Origin: Pogostemon cablin
Taxonomy: Eukaryota > Streptophyta > Magnoliopsida > Lamiales > Lamiaceae
Assembly (NCBI GenBank): GCA_023678885.1
Contig: CM042994.1
Coordinates: 18,509,073 to 18,573,072 of the forward strand
DNA length: 64,000 nt
Reading direction: 5' to 3'
Shown here: piece by piece, positions 1 to 11,578 of the stretch
How the letters are laid out: every line of letters starts with the position of its first letter
Position numbering within the stretch: position 1 is the stretch's first letter
Position numbers and translations under genes: made by a program
The notes under the pieces: model-generated
The model's database searches: none
What the model was told of the DNA's origin: nothing
Seen by the model: only the letters and a program-made list of their open reading frames with translations

Positions 1-363
1 TTTATAGAGTTTAAAGTGATCTTCCACCGATTTTTGTGGAGAAATTAGTGGGAGTATTTATCTTTCTATTATTTTTTTATATTAATTTTTGAACACAAAT
101 AAAAGAGGGATAAAAGTGGTATTTCATGTACTTATTTTGTATTGATTAGTAATTTATTTTGTCTTATGTACCTAGTAGTAATATTGATTCATAAAATGTA
201 CCTAGTAGTAATTGACCCATAAGGAAATTAATTAAAAGTAAATAATGTAAATATATATATATATATACACACACATATATATAATATAAATAAAATTAAT
301 TTCTATATATTATTCTTTTAAATATTCATAAATTTGTAATGAATTTATTAATTTTATTTTTTA

Positions 364-1907
364 TAGGGGTGTGCGGATCGGGATTCAGTACAGATTTTTA
401 AAAAATTCGTTCCAAATTTTCGATATGGATTTTTTTTTATAAAAAATCCGATATTGAATCCTTAAAGAAAAAATCCAATATTGAATCCATACCAAACTTC
501 AGTTCGGATCGGAATGGATTTTCGAAAAAAATGGATTTTGACGGATCGAGCAGATTGGATCGGATTTCTCAATATAAATGGATTTTTGCACACATAAATA
601 CTTAGAAAAATATCAATTAAACAAAAAAAAACTAAATTTCCCAAATCCAAATAAGAATAAATAGACAACCAAAATATTCATCAAACAAATTCGAAGTTTT
701 AACATAATCATGAAAGTGCAATATTGATGATTCGTAAATCGTGATCATGAAGGTTTGTTGATCTGACCATTGTCATCACGTAAACTTTCATCTACAAAAC
801 ACAATTAATATTGGTTGAATCTTGAACTGGTGGAGACAGACATTGGTTAGTTCACATTAAGAGTAGCATTATATATATATTAATAAAAGGTAATAATACT
901 TTAAAAAGTAAGAAAAGATTTCTGTAATACTGCTTCACAATTCACATTAATAATTTCACTTTCATGAGACATATAAGAAGAGATAATATTTGAATAAAAC
1001 TTTATACTCGAATTGATGAAAAACGAGAGTGGTGCATTGCATTATTTCATAAACAATTCATATTATAAATAAAGAATGATAAACTTTTAATGAAAAGAGA
1101 AAATATAGTTAATAAAAATTGATAATTATTTAAAAAATTAAAAATAGTATTACAGAAGACGACCTCATGTTCTCTAAAAAATAGTAGTACTAAGATAAAG
1201 AAACTTAATAATTTTAGATTTTTTCGTTAAACCTTTAACTTTAAATTTAATGTTTATTTCAATTAAAGTCCACCTAATAATATTTTAAACACAAATATGG
1301 ATTATCATTTAAATTTTGCATTTTATCTTCATTAAATAAATATAAAATATAATAATTATTTATTAAGTGTACAATTGAATTTAGACTTTAGAGATACCAT
1401 TTACTTTTATTTATTATGTTCTCTTAAATAATACTCTGAACTTTGAACATATTATTTTATTTATCCTATTTTTTTATAAATTTATTTCACTTTGTGAAAT
1501 ATATTTTTTAATATACAGTAATAAATATTTAGAGAATTAGATATAAAATTCAAATTATTATTTGTAATTATATTATAATTAATTTTAATTTATTAATTAT
1601 GATTACGTTATAATTAGTAGAGTAAAATTAATTACTTCATGACATATAAAGTACCAACTATAAATAATAAGATAAACATATTATATATAATTTTAATGCA
1701 TAATTTAAATTCAATTTTTCGGTATGGTTCGGTTTGCTTATATCCAATATTTGGTACGGGAAAATGGGAAATATCCAAGTCCGTACCAAACGAAAAATCT
1801 GTTCGATTCGGAAAAAGTCAAAAAGTCAATGGTTTTTTCGATTCAGGATTAATTTGGTGCGGTTTCGGTACGATTTCTGTTAAATCCAATATCCGTGCAC
1901 ACCCCTA
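364..1907. mobile_element. Non-autonomous hAT-type element (family TAGGGGTGTGC), copy 1
   Basis: The ends are TAGGGGTGTGC and GCACACCCCTA. They are flanked by a perfect 8-bp direct repeat, ATTTTTTA, at 356-363 and 1908-1915, the target-duplication size of hAT elements. The subterminal zones are rich in GGTTCGG/CCGAACC-like motifs (for example 1716-1880). No transposase is present. The insertion splits the left arm of the surrounding foldback element, so it is younger than that element. The right 270 bp is closely similar, in inverted orientation, to the left end of the copy at 34.9 kb. Confidence 0.75.
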
Positions 1908-2094
1908 ATTTTTTATTTAATTTTATTAGTTTTAAATTATATAAATAACTAAAGAAAACAAATTTTATAATTCATATAATTGAATAATTAAGAAATATGT
2001 GAATAAATAAATATTAATATATTAACTTTAAAAAATTAATAAATATTTACAAACTCAATTTTAATGTTATTTGATATGAAATAATGATTTAAAT

Positions 2095-2545
2095 TAAAGA
2101 ACTTAAGCTTTCGATTCTATATACATGAATTAGTTTTTCAACCTCTTATTCTCTAGAGGTAAATTGATTCAAGAGTACTTGAATCGTCGATCCTTTTTCA
2201 CTTGAAGAATACTTGAATCAATACTTTAGAAGTAGATTTTAAAGAATAGTTGAATCGATTCTTAAGAGGTAATACCTGAATCGATTTTTTTCCTCTTGAA
2301 GAATCGATTCTTAAGATGTAAATCGATTCAAGAATACTTGAACTGATCCTCTTACTCTTGAAAAAATAATTTTTAAGATGCAAATCTATGAAAAAATACT
2401 TTAATCGATTCTCTTTCTCTTGAAGAATCGATTCTTAAGAGGTAAATTGATTCAAGAATACTTGAATCAATTCTCTTCCTCTTGAAGAATACTTGAATCG
2501 ACTTTTTAGAGGTAGATCGATTTCTACTTGATTCGCTTTATCGAA
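2095..2545. repeat. Degenerate short-repeat array built on GAATCGATTC palindromes
   Basis: A run of imperfect repeats of the words TTGAATCGATTC, CTTAAGAGGTAAA and CTCTTGAAGAAT, alternating in orientation, so that many hairpins are possible. The same array is found reverse-complemented at about 24,780-25,230. It lies in the core of the foldback element. No coding signal was found. Confidence 0.7.
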
Positions 2546-3340
2546 ATAATTTTTTTTACTTTCATAAATCAATTATGTAGAGGAACTTGAAGAAAGCTCC
2601 TATTTCTCTTGGAGAATCGGATGTGTGTATTTAGAATGAATAACCAAAAAGTCTTATTTATACGTGGAGTGAGAGAGAATATTATATGGAATGTTATTTT
2701 TTTCTTTTATACATATGATTTAATTTTATATTAATTAATTTATTGCATTAAAAATTTAATCATTATTAAAAATAAGAAACACATTATTTAATAAAAAATA
2801 TTAAATAAGGAAGTTAATTAAAAGTAAATAAGTAAAATATTAAAAAAATATAAAAAAATCTAAAATTTTGAGAAAATTACACGTCACATTAGAGCGCTCT
2901 GGAGATGACACGTCAGCAAGAAAAATTTCTACTATAGTATACTTAAGATATCTTAATTATTCATTTATGACATATGGATTATAAAATTTATTTTCTTTAG
3001 TTGTTTATATAAATTTAAACTAATATTATTAAATAAAAAAATAAAATTAATAAATTCATTACAAATTTATGAATATTTAAAAGAATATTATATATAAATT
3101 AATTTTATTTATATTATATATATTACATTAATTTATTAAGAATAATAATTAATGGAAATAGAATTATTATTATATAGTTAATTAAGAAATATTAAACCAT
3201 AATCATGAGTAAAAAGTAATACTCATTTAAATATTATTTATAATATTATGTATATTTTAAAAAAAAAATATATATATATATAACAACTAATTAAAATATT
3301 TTAATAATTTTATTTTAATTAATAATAAAATGTTTAATCT

Positions 3341-3343
<3 letters not shown>

Positions 3344-3434
<91 letters not shown>
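3344..3434. repeat. (AT)n microsatellite
   Basis: About 45 uninterrupted AT dinucleotides. The flanking 3136-3340 stretch is plain AT-rich sequence in which I see no gene. Confidence 0.95.
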
Positions 3435-3436
<2 letters not shown>

Positions 3437-3608
3437 TTAACGTGTTATTCACGTATAGTTTTACTATTTTTTTTTCTATACATTTATTATGACATATTTA
3501 TTTTAGTATCATTAATTGAAATTAATAAATAAATTATTCGATATAAATAAATTAATTAGTATCAAATTGAATATAAAAAAAGGAATAAATTGAGATTTAT
3601 ATATATAT

Positions 3609-3611
<3 letters not shown>

Positions 3612-3677
<66 letters not shown>
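3612..3677. repeat. (AT)n microsatellite in the 5' part of the Helitron-like copy
   Basis: About 33 AT dinucleotides directly before sequence shared with the second Helitron-like copy. Confidence 0.9.
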
Positions 3678-3680
<3 letters not shown>

Positions 3681-3980
3681 ATATTTATTTTAGACAAATC
3701 TTAAAATTAAGGATTTATTACTAAGAGTTACATACTTTGATCATAATTTCACTTAAATACAATAAAAAAATGAAATACTAACAACTATAGAAATATACAG
3801 TAAAGAGACAAAATTGGCCCTATGTAATTGTACATTTTTTTGGAGAGACAGTTGGAGTAATAAATAGTTTTCAATTGAATTATGTCATAAAGTAACATTT
3901 AAAAAAAATACAAGTCAAGATTCTTTCAAATAATTAGAATATATGTACATATATATTAACTTTTTACATGATTTAGTTAT

Positions 3981-5621
3981 TGATGAGTGATATTTTCACC
4001 TAAATTTTAGAGTCTTTTTATATGTGTTTTCGTATTATTTTATCTGTATTTATGTGTTATTTGGTTGTATTTTATATTTTTATGGAAATATGTGAAAATA
4101 AACTTCAATGTATGATTTTTTAGGTAAAAATGAATTCTATACATGAGACGTAAGACGTAGAAAAAAATGGAGCTCAATTCGGAGTCAAAACGAGAAAGTC
4201 ATGATTAAAATGGTGTGCTACTTTGCATGACTTGTTACACTTTCAAATGTTGAAATATTTGTTAGATCTTTATATGGATAGAAAGTCAAGGAAGAGAGGA
4301 TCGCGTGAGCATAAGAATTACTCGAATCGGATTTTGGATGTGGAAGTTATGCGCGAAACGGTGAGACTGCGCTGCACCTACTCGACCCGAATATTGAGCA
4401 CGCCCTACCGGACCCGACCCGTGTTCAGTCAAAATTCAGTTTTTGGATATGTACATCTTTTAAAAGGTTCTAGGCCCACAAATAGATCATTTGGCATAAA
4501 AATTAGGCAGAAATCGTTCCTGGATCTAATCTACACGTAATTCACACTATTTTTCACACACTTTACCTCCATTCCATCTACCCTTCATTCCATCCATCTA
4601 CACTTGATCTTCTCCATCAAATTCACCATCCAAGTGATCAAGGAAGCAAGGGAGAGTGAAGATTGCAAGAAGAAGAAGGAGATATTCATTGAAGGACTTC
4701 AAAGGGGGAATCTAACTCTAATTTTTGTGAACTTCTTTATAGTTTGATAATTGAATTTATAGATTCAATTGTCTATGTTGTTTTCTCTAAGACTATGATA
4801 GGCTAATATCCTTTGTGAGACTAGCTCCATGATTGGTGTTGGATAATTTAGTTTTTATGCAATTTAATTTTAATCTTGAATGAGCTTTGTGTATTTCTAT
4901 CATTGAATGTTGATTGCTTGATGTATACGATGATATGTGTGATTAATTGTCATGGGCATGTGATTAGATTGAGAAATCAATTATGTGTTTAGGATAGTTC
5001 ATTGAATCATTTCATCATACACTTCACGTGCATTAATTTAGAATGAGATAGAGATATCCTTCTAGATTTAGAACTCTTTGATAGAACATTTGATTAGCTT
5101 GATTTAGAGATTGGTTGATTAGATAAGGAGACCCAAACCATTAGTGAATTCATAGTACCTTAAAGGGAATATTGCCTATGATTTAGTACCTAATTAGGGA
5201 ACTCGTAGAGTAATTAATACCTATTGGGAGGTGTTCATTTTGGTCTCGATCTTATGTGCTTTTGGGAGCCTTGTTGAGGGTTTACATCCTATCCATCTCG
5301 AGAGAGAGTTTAGGTGGAATTAATTATCGTTCCTATGCTATGTCCATGATAGATTATAATTAATTTCATGATTATTTTATTATCTATGTCATGATTGTTA
5401 CTAATATCATCCTTGCATTATTCAGAACTCATCATTTATCTTTGCTTTTATCTTATTTCTTGCATTAGTTTAAGTGAGTTCATTTGCACTCTTATCCTCC
5501 ATTCCATTCTGCCGTCCTTATAAAATCACGATAAACTTGAGATCGCTTAAACTCTAGTACATTTCTCCATGTGGTTTGATAAATTCTTTAATTGGTCATC
5601 CTGATCATATACGACCAACCA
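3981..5621. mobile_element. Solo LTR, probably Ty3/Gypsy
   Basis: The 1,641-bp segment begins TGATGAG and ends AACCA (TG...CA) and is flanked by the 5-bp direct repeat GTTAT (3976-3980 and 5622-5626). The related Helitron-like copy near 25.55 kb reads through the same site without it, giving an empty-site comparison. There is no internal coding region or second LTR, so it is a solo LTR left by LTR-LTR recombination. The wording near the 3' end (a 'ctccatgtggtttgat' stretch) resembles LTR ends of Athila/Tat-type elements; that lineage call is from memory and weak. The open frame at 4223-4540 inside it is not a gene. Confidence 0.8.
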
Positions 5622-5806
5622 GTTATATTTTACATTATCAAAAGTCAAATGTTATAATTTGTTGCAAATTTTTTACATTAATAAAATAAATTGTTCAACT
5701 ATTAGAAAAAAAAATCTCCTTAATTAATGTTGTTACGTTATATAACACGGATTATTTAATCATAAAAATAAGAATAATAATTAAATGATCCCGCGTTGTA
5801 CGCGGG

Positions 5807-6218
<412 letters not shown>

Positions 6219-6554
6219 TACAATGTGTCATTTCATGAGTTACATATTTTTGAAAATCTTATTTTTATTAGTATATATCATCCTATAAAACACTAATCTT
6301 TAATTTAAAAACTTGAATGTCAAAATTTTAAAAAAAAAATGATCAATTTTGTCACAATATATATTTATAGAATTTTTATTCATCAATGAATTATGAAATA
6401 ATTAAAAAATAATATTTTTTTAAAAAAATTGAAATAAAATACTTCATCTGTCCCAACTTCAACTTCACACTTTTTATTTTGATCCGTCCTAAATTCAACT
6501 TTACAATTCCATAAAAGGAAAAAAAAATAAAAAAGAACTAACTAATATGAAAGA

Positions 6555-7670
6555 GGAGACGACTATTTACACCTCCTAAATTACTTAATGTACCTCATTT
6601 ACTAAGTATACCCCACTATTTTAATATGTATAAAAATATTATTAAACACAACCCAATTAAGGCCAACATACCCTATTCTCTTTATCTTTTATTATTTTAA
6701 TAAAAAAGAAAAAAAATCATATCTTAATCTTCAAACACAAGAATCCAGGTCAACAATCCTATGCTTCACGATCGTGAGTAGCTCATTCCTTATGTACCTC
6801 CATGCCTTGAACACCATGTGGTAGCGCGTGTCTGGCAAGTTCAATGGAATAGCATTGAACGTTGCGGCCATGAGATCAAACGGCTTCGTGAACTTCTCCA
6901 CCTGCTCAGGAACAGCCGGCGGGCGAGGGAGAGGGTGTACTTGTTCAACAGAGGGAAAACCTTCACTTCCCTCCGATTCTCCCACTCGTCGAAAAAGTGC
7001 TTCTCCGCCGCCATGTCCTTCGACGTAGTGGTGGAGGGCCTCCAGCTTGAGGAAATCTGAGAGCATCTTCGGAGTATGAAGGCTTCGATGAAGGAGGAGT
7101 GGATATCGGAGGGGAAGAGCTTGCCGATGGATCATTGCCACCAGATGGTGATGAGATTGTTCTCGTTAGCAATGAGGAACTTGTTGCTGGCGGCGCCGCC
7201 GAGAACCGCCATCTTCTCGCCGAAGAGGTGGGTTCTAAAGACGGTGGAGGAGTAATTAGATATGCAGTCGAAGAGGAACTTCTCCGGCTGGCTTTTCTGA
7301 CCTAAGGAGAAGAATTCCAACGTTTCTCTGATGATCGGTCATCTAGTTTTCCCCGGCGGCAACGACGGAGATTTAGTCCATTTGGAAAAGAGGCGGAGGA
7401 AGAGGAATACGAAGGAGAAGAAGAGGCAGACATAAATGGCTATCATTTTTAGTTTAAAGTAATATTTTTTAGTCGCAGTTCTGTAGGCGGTGGGTGAGAG
7501 GAATTCAGCGGCACAGATGATTCTGATGAACAATATTGATTTTTAGTTAATTTTAATTTAATTATGTAATTATTTAAAAGGATATTTATATCATATTATT
7601 AAAGGATATTTCTATCTTTAAATTAATTGGGGTACGTTAAGTAACTCCGAGGGTGCAAATAGTCGCTCCC
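6555..7670. mobile_element. Pack-MULE-like element carrying a captured CYP716-type P450 fragment
   Basis: The 1,116-bp element has terminal inverted repeats of about 40 bp (30/40 matches by eye) beginning GGAGACGACTATTTACACC on the left and GGGAGCGACTATTTGCACC read inward from the right. Flanking 9-mers TATGAAAGA (6546-6554) and TATGAAATA (7671-7679) match at 8 of 9 positions, the MULE target-duplication size. The interior is GC-rich compared with its surroundings and is the antisense P450 fragment described separately. No transposase is present, as expected for Pack-MULEs. Confidence 0.7.
6729..7446 (-). pseudogene. Cytochrome P450 CYP716-type pseudogene fragment (N-terminal part)
   Basis: Read on the minus strand from an ATG at 7446, it encodes a hydrophobic N-terminal anchor (YVCLFFSFVFLFLRLF), the proline hinge SLPPGKT, and then stretches typical of plant CYP716/CYP85-clan enzymes: FFSLGQKSQPEKFLFD, VFRTHLFGEKMAVLGGAAS, NKFLIANENN, and later VEKFTKPFDLMAATFNAIPLNLPDT. 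CYP716 enzymes oxidise triterpene scaffolds at the ER membrane. The copy is dead: in-frame stops at 7339-7341 and 7132-7134, at least two frame changes between about 7100 and 6900, and loss of everything downstream of about residue 230 (no I-helix oxygen motif, ExxR or haem cysteine). Its higher GC than the flanks and its position inside terminal repeats point to capture by a transposon. The family call is confident; the subfamily less so. Confidence 0.8.
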
Positions 7671-7942
7671 TATGAAATATCCCTCTAACATACTTTAATT
7701 TCAAATTTATCATTACATGTTTAACCCACATAACATGTTTTATCATTTATTATATCTAAAAATATCATACTACCCTTAAAGTAACTCAAAATTTTACTTT
7801 TCTTCAACTTTTGTATCTATAGTAAATGTAAAGATGAATTTGGGATGGAGGGAGTAGTTGATTTTGAGACAGAAACATGATTTTAAGTCAAAGTTGTTAA
7901 ATACACACCCTTTTTATTAAATACACACCCTTTATTGAATAC

Positions 7943-8498
7943 TAGGGGTGTGCATCGGTCGACTCGGTTAACTGAACCGACCAAACTACGAAAATTGAAA
8001 CTTTTTCGAATTTTTTTTAAAAACCGAAACCGAACCAAAGTAAGGTAAAATCGGATTAAAGTGAACCAAAATATTTCGGTCGGTTTAACCGGTTAACCGA
8101 ACCAAATTCTTTTTTTTAATAAAAATTTAATATAAAATATCAATTTTCAAATTATTTCTCACATCCACACCTAAAACTTGCAACATTAAAATTTTAACGA
8201 CTTACTAAATTCACAAACCCCATTATTAAAATATCAATCATAAGAAATCTTAATATAATAATGCAAATTTCAAACATATCAAGTCTACAATAATATAATA
8301 ATTCAAATACCAAACTTATTTCGGTTTGGTTCAGTTAATTGAAATTTTATTTTTAAAATCTGAAAATCGAACCGAACACCAAAAAAATTAATATTAAAAA
8401 TCATTAACCGAATCATAAACCAAAAATCGAACCAAATTGTTAAATTCAGTTCAATTTTGTTGGTTATTTCAGTTTTCACCATACTTTGCACACCCCTA
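7943..8498. mobile_element. Non-autonomous hAT-type element (family TAGGGGTGTGC), copy 2
   Basis: The 556-bp element has ends TAGGGGTGTGCA and TGCACACCCCTA, perfect inverted repeats of 12 bp. Flanking 8-mers TTGAATAC and TTGAAATT share their first five bases, so the target duplication is decayed. The subterminal zones carry many CCGAACC/GGTTCGG and GGTTAACC words. Non-coding. Confidence 0.7.
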
Positions 8499-9434
8499 TT
8501 GAAATTTGAATACACACCCCTTTTAATTTTTAAAATTTGAATTTTATCATATACACACCCTCTAAAATTCTAAAATTATGCTTTTTTTAACATTAAAAAC
8601 AAAATAAACACCCTATAAGTTAAATAAATACTTTATCTTCTCCGTTCAACCTATTTACTTTCAATCCGATTTCAATTTAGCTATTTTCTTGTTCTTTTAA
8701 TTTTATTTAAAGCATTTGACTCCTATCAACCATGGAGAAGTCTTTCTTTGTCATCGTCACGAAACAACAATAACCATTCTCAAAAAATTACGAATTCTAA
8801 TTTTCAACTGTGCAAAAATGATGTACATATATTGTGTACACCAATTACAATCCTCTTCGATTCATGGAAAATCGATTTATAACTTAGATATTCCTTCTCT
8901 CTCTTTCCCGGTTTCTTTTTTATTTCTCTTCTTCACTCATTATGTTCTCATTGTTGTGCATGCAACTATTCTTCTTTGTCTTCTTTTTTTATTTTTTTTT
9001 ATCGGTATTCTTCTTTGTCTTAAAGAAGAAGAAACGATATTCACTCTTCTTATCAATTCCAACTAAATACAACTATATATACATTACTCTCTTGCTCACT
9101 TCTCATCATTTTGCAGTTTCAAATCCAAGTAACGAGAACCTGGATTGAACAATAAAAAATGATTTTAAAAAATTAAAGGCAAAGACTTCATCTTTCAATG
9201 ATTAAAAAAAATTATGATTTTATTGAAAAAAATATTGAAAGACAGTGGTGAAAACGAGAAGTTGGATTGAAAATATGATTATGAGAAAAGCTTCAATGAA
9301 ATTGGTTATATTTTTTTCTTAATTATGCACTATTTGTATAGAATAAATTGAAATTTTAAAAAAAAGCGTATTGATTAAAATTGGGAAACGAAGTGTGCTT
9401 AACGAAGATTAGAATTATTCAATCTTTGAGTTTA

Positions 9435-9561
9435 CAAGATATTGAGTTGCAGAGAATGATAATAAGGAGATAATTAAGGTAAGATTTTTTCTAATTCAAT
9501 CTTGAATTTTCAAGATATTGAGTTGTTGATAATAAGGAGATAATTAAGGTAAGATTTTTTT
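9435..9561. repeat. Imperfect tandem duplication
   Basis: The words CAAGATATTGAGTTG and GATAATAAGGAGATAATTAA followed by GGTAAGATTTTTT occur twice, about 75 bp apart, with an 8-bp gap in the second copy. No gene is associated. Confidence 0.75.
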
Positions 9562-9615
9562 TTTATTTTTAATTAAGTTTGTATTTATTAAATTAAGGGG
9601 TATGTATTTAATAAA

Positions 9616-10587
9616 GGACCGGGCTATTAACACCTCCGCTTTCGCTATACACACCTCGATATCTAAATACACCTCAAAAAAATTCTTTTAATTCTAATTT
9701 TTCACTTTATACACCCCATAAAATACAATTTTATCATTCTTACTAAATATTCCTTTTGGAGCCCTAATATCCAATCTTCACTTCATAAAATACGTATCAT
9801 TTCTCCCTTCTTAAATATTTCAAGAGAAGAATTATATATGTATTTTAATTTAGGGTTAATTGCATTAAAATACATGATATTTTCCTCAAATTTCAATTTA
9901 ATTACAAACTTATTTTTTTATAAAAAAAATACATGATCTTTCTATCATTTCTTAATTTAATCACGAATTTTTTTTAATCAATTAAAAACACATTCTTTTT
10001 ATATTTTCTCAATTTAATCATAAAATTTTTTTTTTAAAAAAATATAATTTAAAAATTTTAGAATTTAATCACAAATTATTTATTAAAAAAGTATAACTAT
10101 CTCACTTGATAAAAATCAAGATACATTAAATATTTAAAATATAATATATAAATCTACATAATATAATATTAAAAGATTATACAACAATTCATAAAAATTC
10201 ATTGTGCTTTAAAATTAAAGCAAATCTATTAAAATTCATAATAATTAAAATAATAATAAATTCTGAAAAAAAAAAAAATGAACACATTGTAAGTTTAACC
10301 TTTAATTTATTTCATATAATTGAATTGCGTAACGCCTTACTAAAACAATTTTAATGAATTTTTTTAATATTTATATTTTAGTATTTTAAATATTCTTTAT
10401 TTAATTAGTCTTAATTTTTATTAATTAAAATAGTTATCTATTTTATTCATAAAAAATTGTGATTAATTAAAGAGTACAAGTTAACCCTTTAATTTATTAC
10501 ACTTGTTTTTTTTGTTTAGGGATAACTTAGTCCATATTATTATTGGGGTGTGTATAATGAAATCGGGGGTGTTAATCACCGGGGCCT
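9616..10587. mobile_element. Non-autonomous MULE-like element with perfect 9-bp target duplication
   Basis: The 972-bp element has terminal inverted repeats of about 40 bp (32/40 matches by eye; GGACCGGGCTATTAACACC versus GGCCCCGGTGATTAACACC) and identical flanking 9-mers TTTAATAAA at 9607-9615 and 10,588-10,596. The interior is AT-rich and non-coding. It is inserted inside the TAAATACACACC-ended sequence. Confidence 0.75.
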
Positions 10588-10690
10588 TTAATAAATTAAG
10601 GGTAATGCAGCATTTTTAAAAATATATATTTTAATTATATTATAATAAGGTGTGTATTTAATAAAGGGGGTGTGTATTTAGTGTGGCCCT

Positions 10691-11130
10691 AAATTTTATT
10701 ATGTGAATAAAACAAATTATTTATAATATTTAAGTAGTAAAAAATCAATAAATAATATTATAAAACATCTAAATACTTTTTTTCACAAAATTTATAAATT
10801 ATAAAAATTTAACGTTAAAAATTTAAGTATTTAATTTTTTAAAATTTTTATAAATGTTTATTTATTTATTTACTATTTAGATGTTATAAATAATTAATGT
10901 TTATATAATAAAAATTAATAACTTAGATTTTTTACTTTCAATGATAATTTTTAGAATTTTAAATATAAATATAAATATTTAAATTTTATTATGCGGTGCA
11001 ATTTGAAAAAAAAAATTTGGGTCAATAAATAGTAGGTACAAAACATATTTAAAAATTACTAAGCGATACATTTGCTTCAGAAAATTACCAATAAATACAA
11101 ATTATATATATTTTATTTTTCTCATAATAC
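10691..11130. other. AT-rich stretch, nothing recognised
   Basis: This stretch has very low GC, many poly-A and poly-T runs and stops in all frames. I see no gene or structured repeat. Confidence 0.6.
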
Positions 11131-11134
11131 CTAT

Positions 11135-11400
11135 ACATATTCGTACATTAGTGTGCATTGTTAAGATGGAAACAAAAATACGTTATTTATACGAATGTAC
11201 ATTAGTGTACATCCTATTGATAAAGAAATTGAAAATACGAAATTAAATTGAAGAACCCTACTAATATACATTAGTGTGCATTCTTGAGATAGAAACAAAA
11301 AATACATGATTAAACTGAAAAACCCAACGAATGTACATCAATGTGCATATTTGAGAGAGAAACGAAACAAAAGAACTCTACTAATGTACATTAATGTGTA
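11135..11400. repeat. Dispersed-unit array of TGTACATTAGTGTGCAT
   Basis: The near-palindromic word (A)TGTACATTAGTGTGCAT recurs about five times at intervals of roughly 55-65 bp (near 11,143, 11,202, 11,266, 11,331 and 11,386), each of the inner copies followed by a GAGAxxGAAAC-like word. This is an imperfect array of about 60-bp units rather than a simple microsatellite. Function unknown. Confidence 0.65.
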
Positions 11401-11470
11401 ACCAAGTGAGCTAGCCCACTTGGCCACTGAGCTTCTCACACAAGTGAGTGATCCGGGTTCGTCAAAATCT
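11398..11470 (+). mobile_element. tRNA-derived SINE-like head remnant
   Basis: A short segment with a GTGAGCTAGCCCACTTGGCC start and a B-box-like GATCCGGGTTCG about 45 bp later resembles the tRNA-related head of plant SINEs. It does not fold into a full cloverleaf and lacks a proper 3' half, so it is not a tRNA gene. The SINE call is tentative. Confidence 0.3.
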
Positions 11471-11578
11471 TAGATTAAATCGCAATTAACGAAAATGTGA
11501 TGAATTTTCGTACAATTAACAAAAAAATGACATAAAAATTGATGTGGCATAGATTGACCATGTCAGTAATTGGATAGC

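Larger units (their letters stand above)
240..3135. repeat. Long inverted-repeat (foldback) element interrupted by a hAT insertion
   Basis: The left arm (about 240-363, continuing at 1916-1990 after the inserted hAT element) is the reverse complement of the right arm (about 2955-3135), with small indels. The arms enclose an AT-rich core at about 2000-2930, part of which recurs inverted at 24.4-25.3 kb. No coding capacity is visible. The family is unknown; a foldback or non-autonomous MULE-like element is the simplest reading. The outer ends are approximate because the arms fade into AT-rich sequence. Confidence 0.6.
6442..7854. mobile_element. Stowaway-like element that hosts the Pack-MULE-like insertion
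   Basis: The left end CTTCATCTGTCCCAA and right end TTGGGATGGAGGGAG are inverted relative to each other and each is flanked by TA (6440-6441, 7855-7856). The similarity continues inward over about 30 bp. Without the inner insertion it would be about 290 bp, a normal Stowaway size. Confidence 0.65.
7895..10690. mobile_element. Possible larger TIR element with TAAATACACACC repeat ends
   Basis: TAAATACACACCC words are repeated at the left (7897-7930, also around 8507-8560) and appear inverted at the right (10,651-10,680, as GGTGTGTATTTA). The interior holds the hAT copy and the smaller MULE-like element, plus 8.6-9.6 kb of AT-rich sequence with no recognisable gene. A target duplication is not clear, so the boundaries are tentative. 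Confidence 0.3.

Noticed and set aside
4223..4540. 105-codon open frame
   Set aside because: It lies wholly inside the solo LTR and shows no protein similarity; LTRs are normally non-coding.
8716..9148. 116-codon and overlapping 68-codon open frames
   Set aside because: Low-complexity Phe/Leu-rich translation of T-rich DNA within a transposon-like region; no recognisable protein.
11398..11470. Possible tRNA gene
   Set aside because: Has A- and B-box-like words but no complete acceptor stem or cloverleaf; SINE remnant is more likely.
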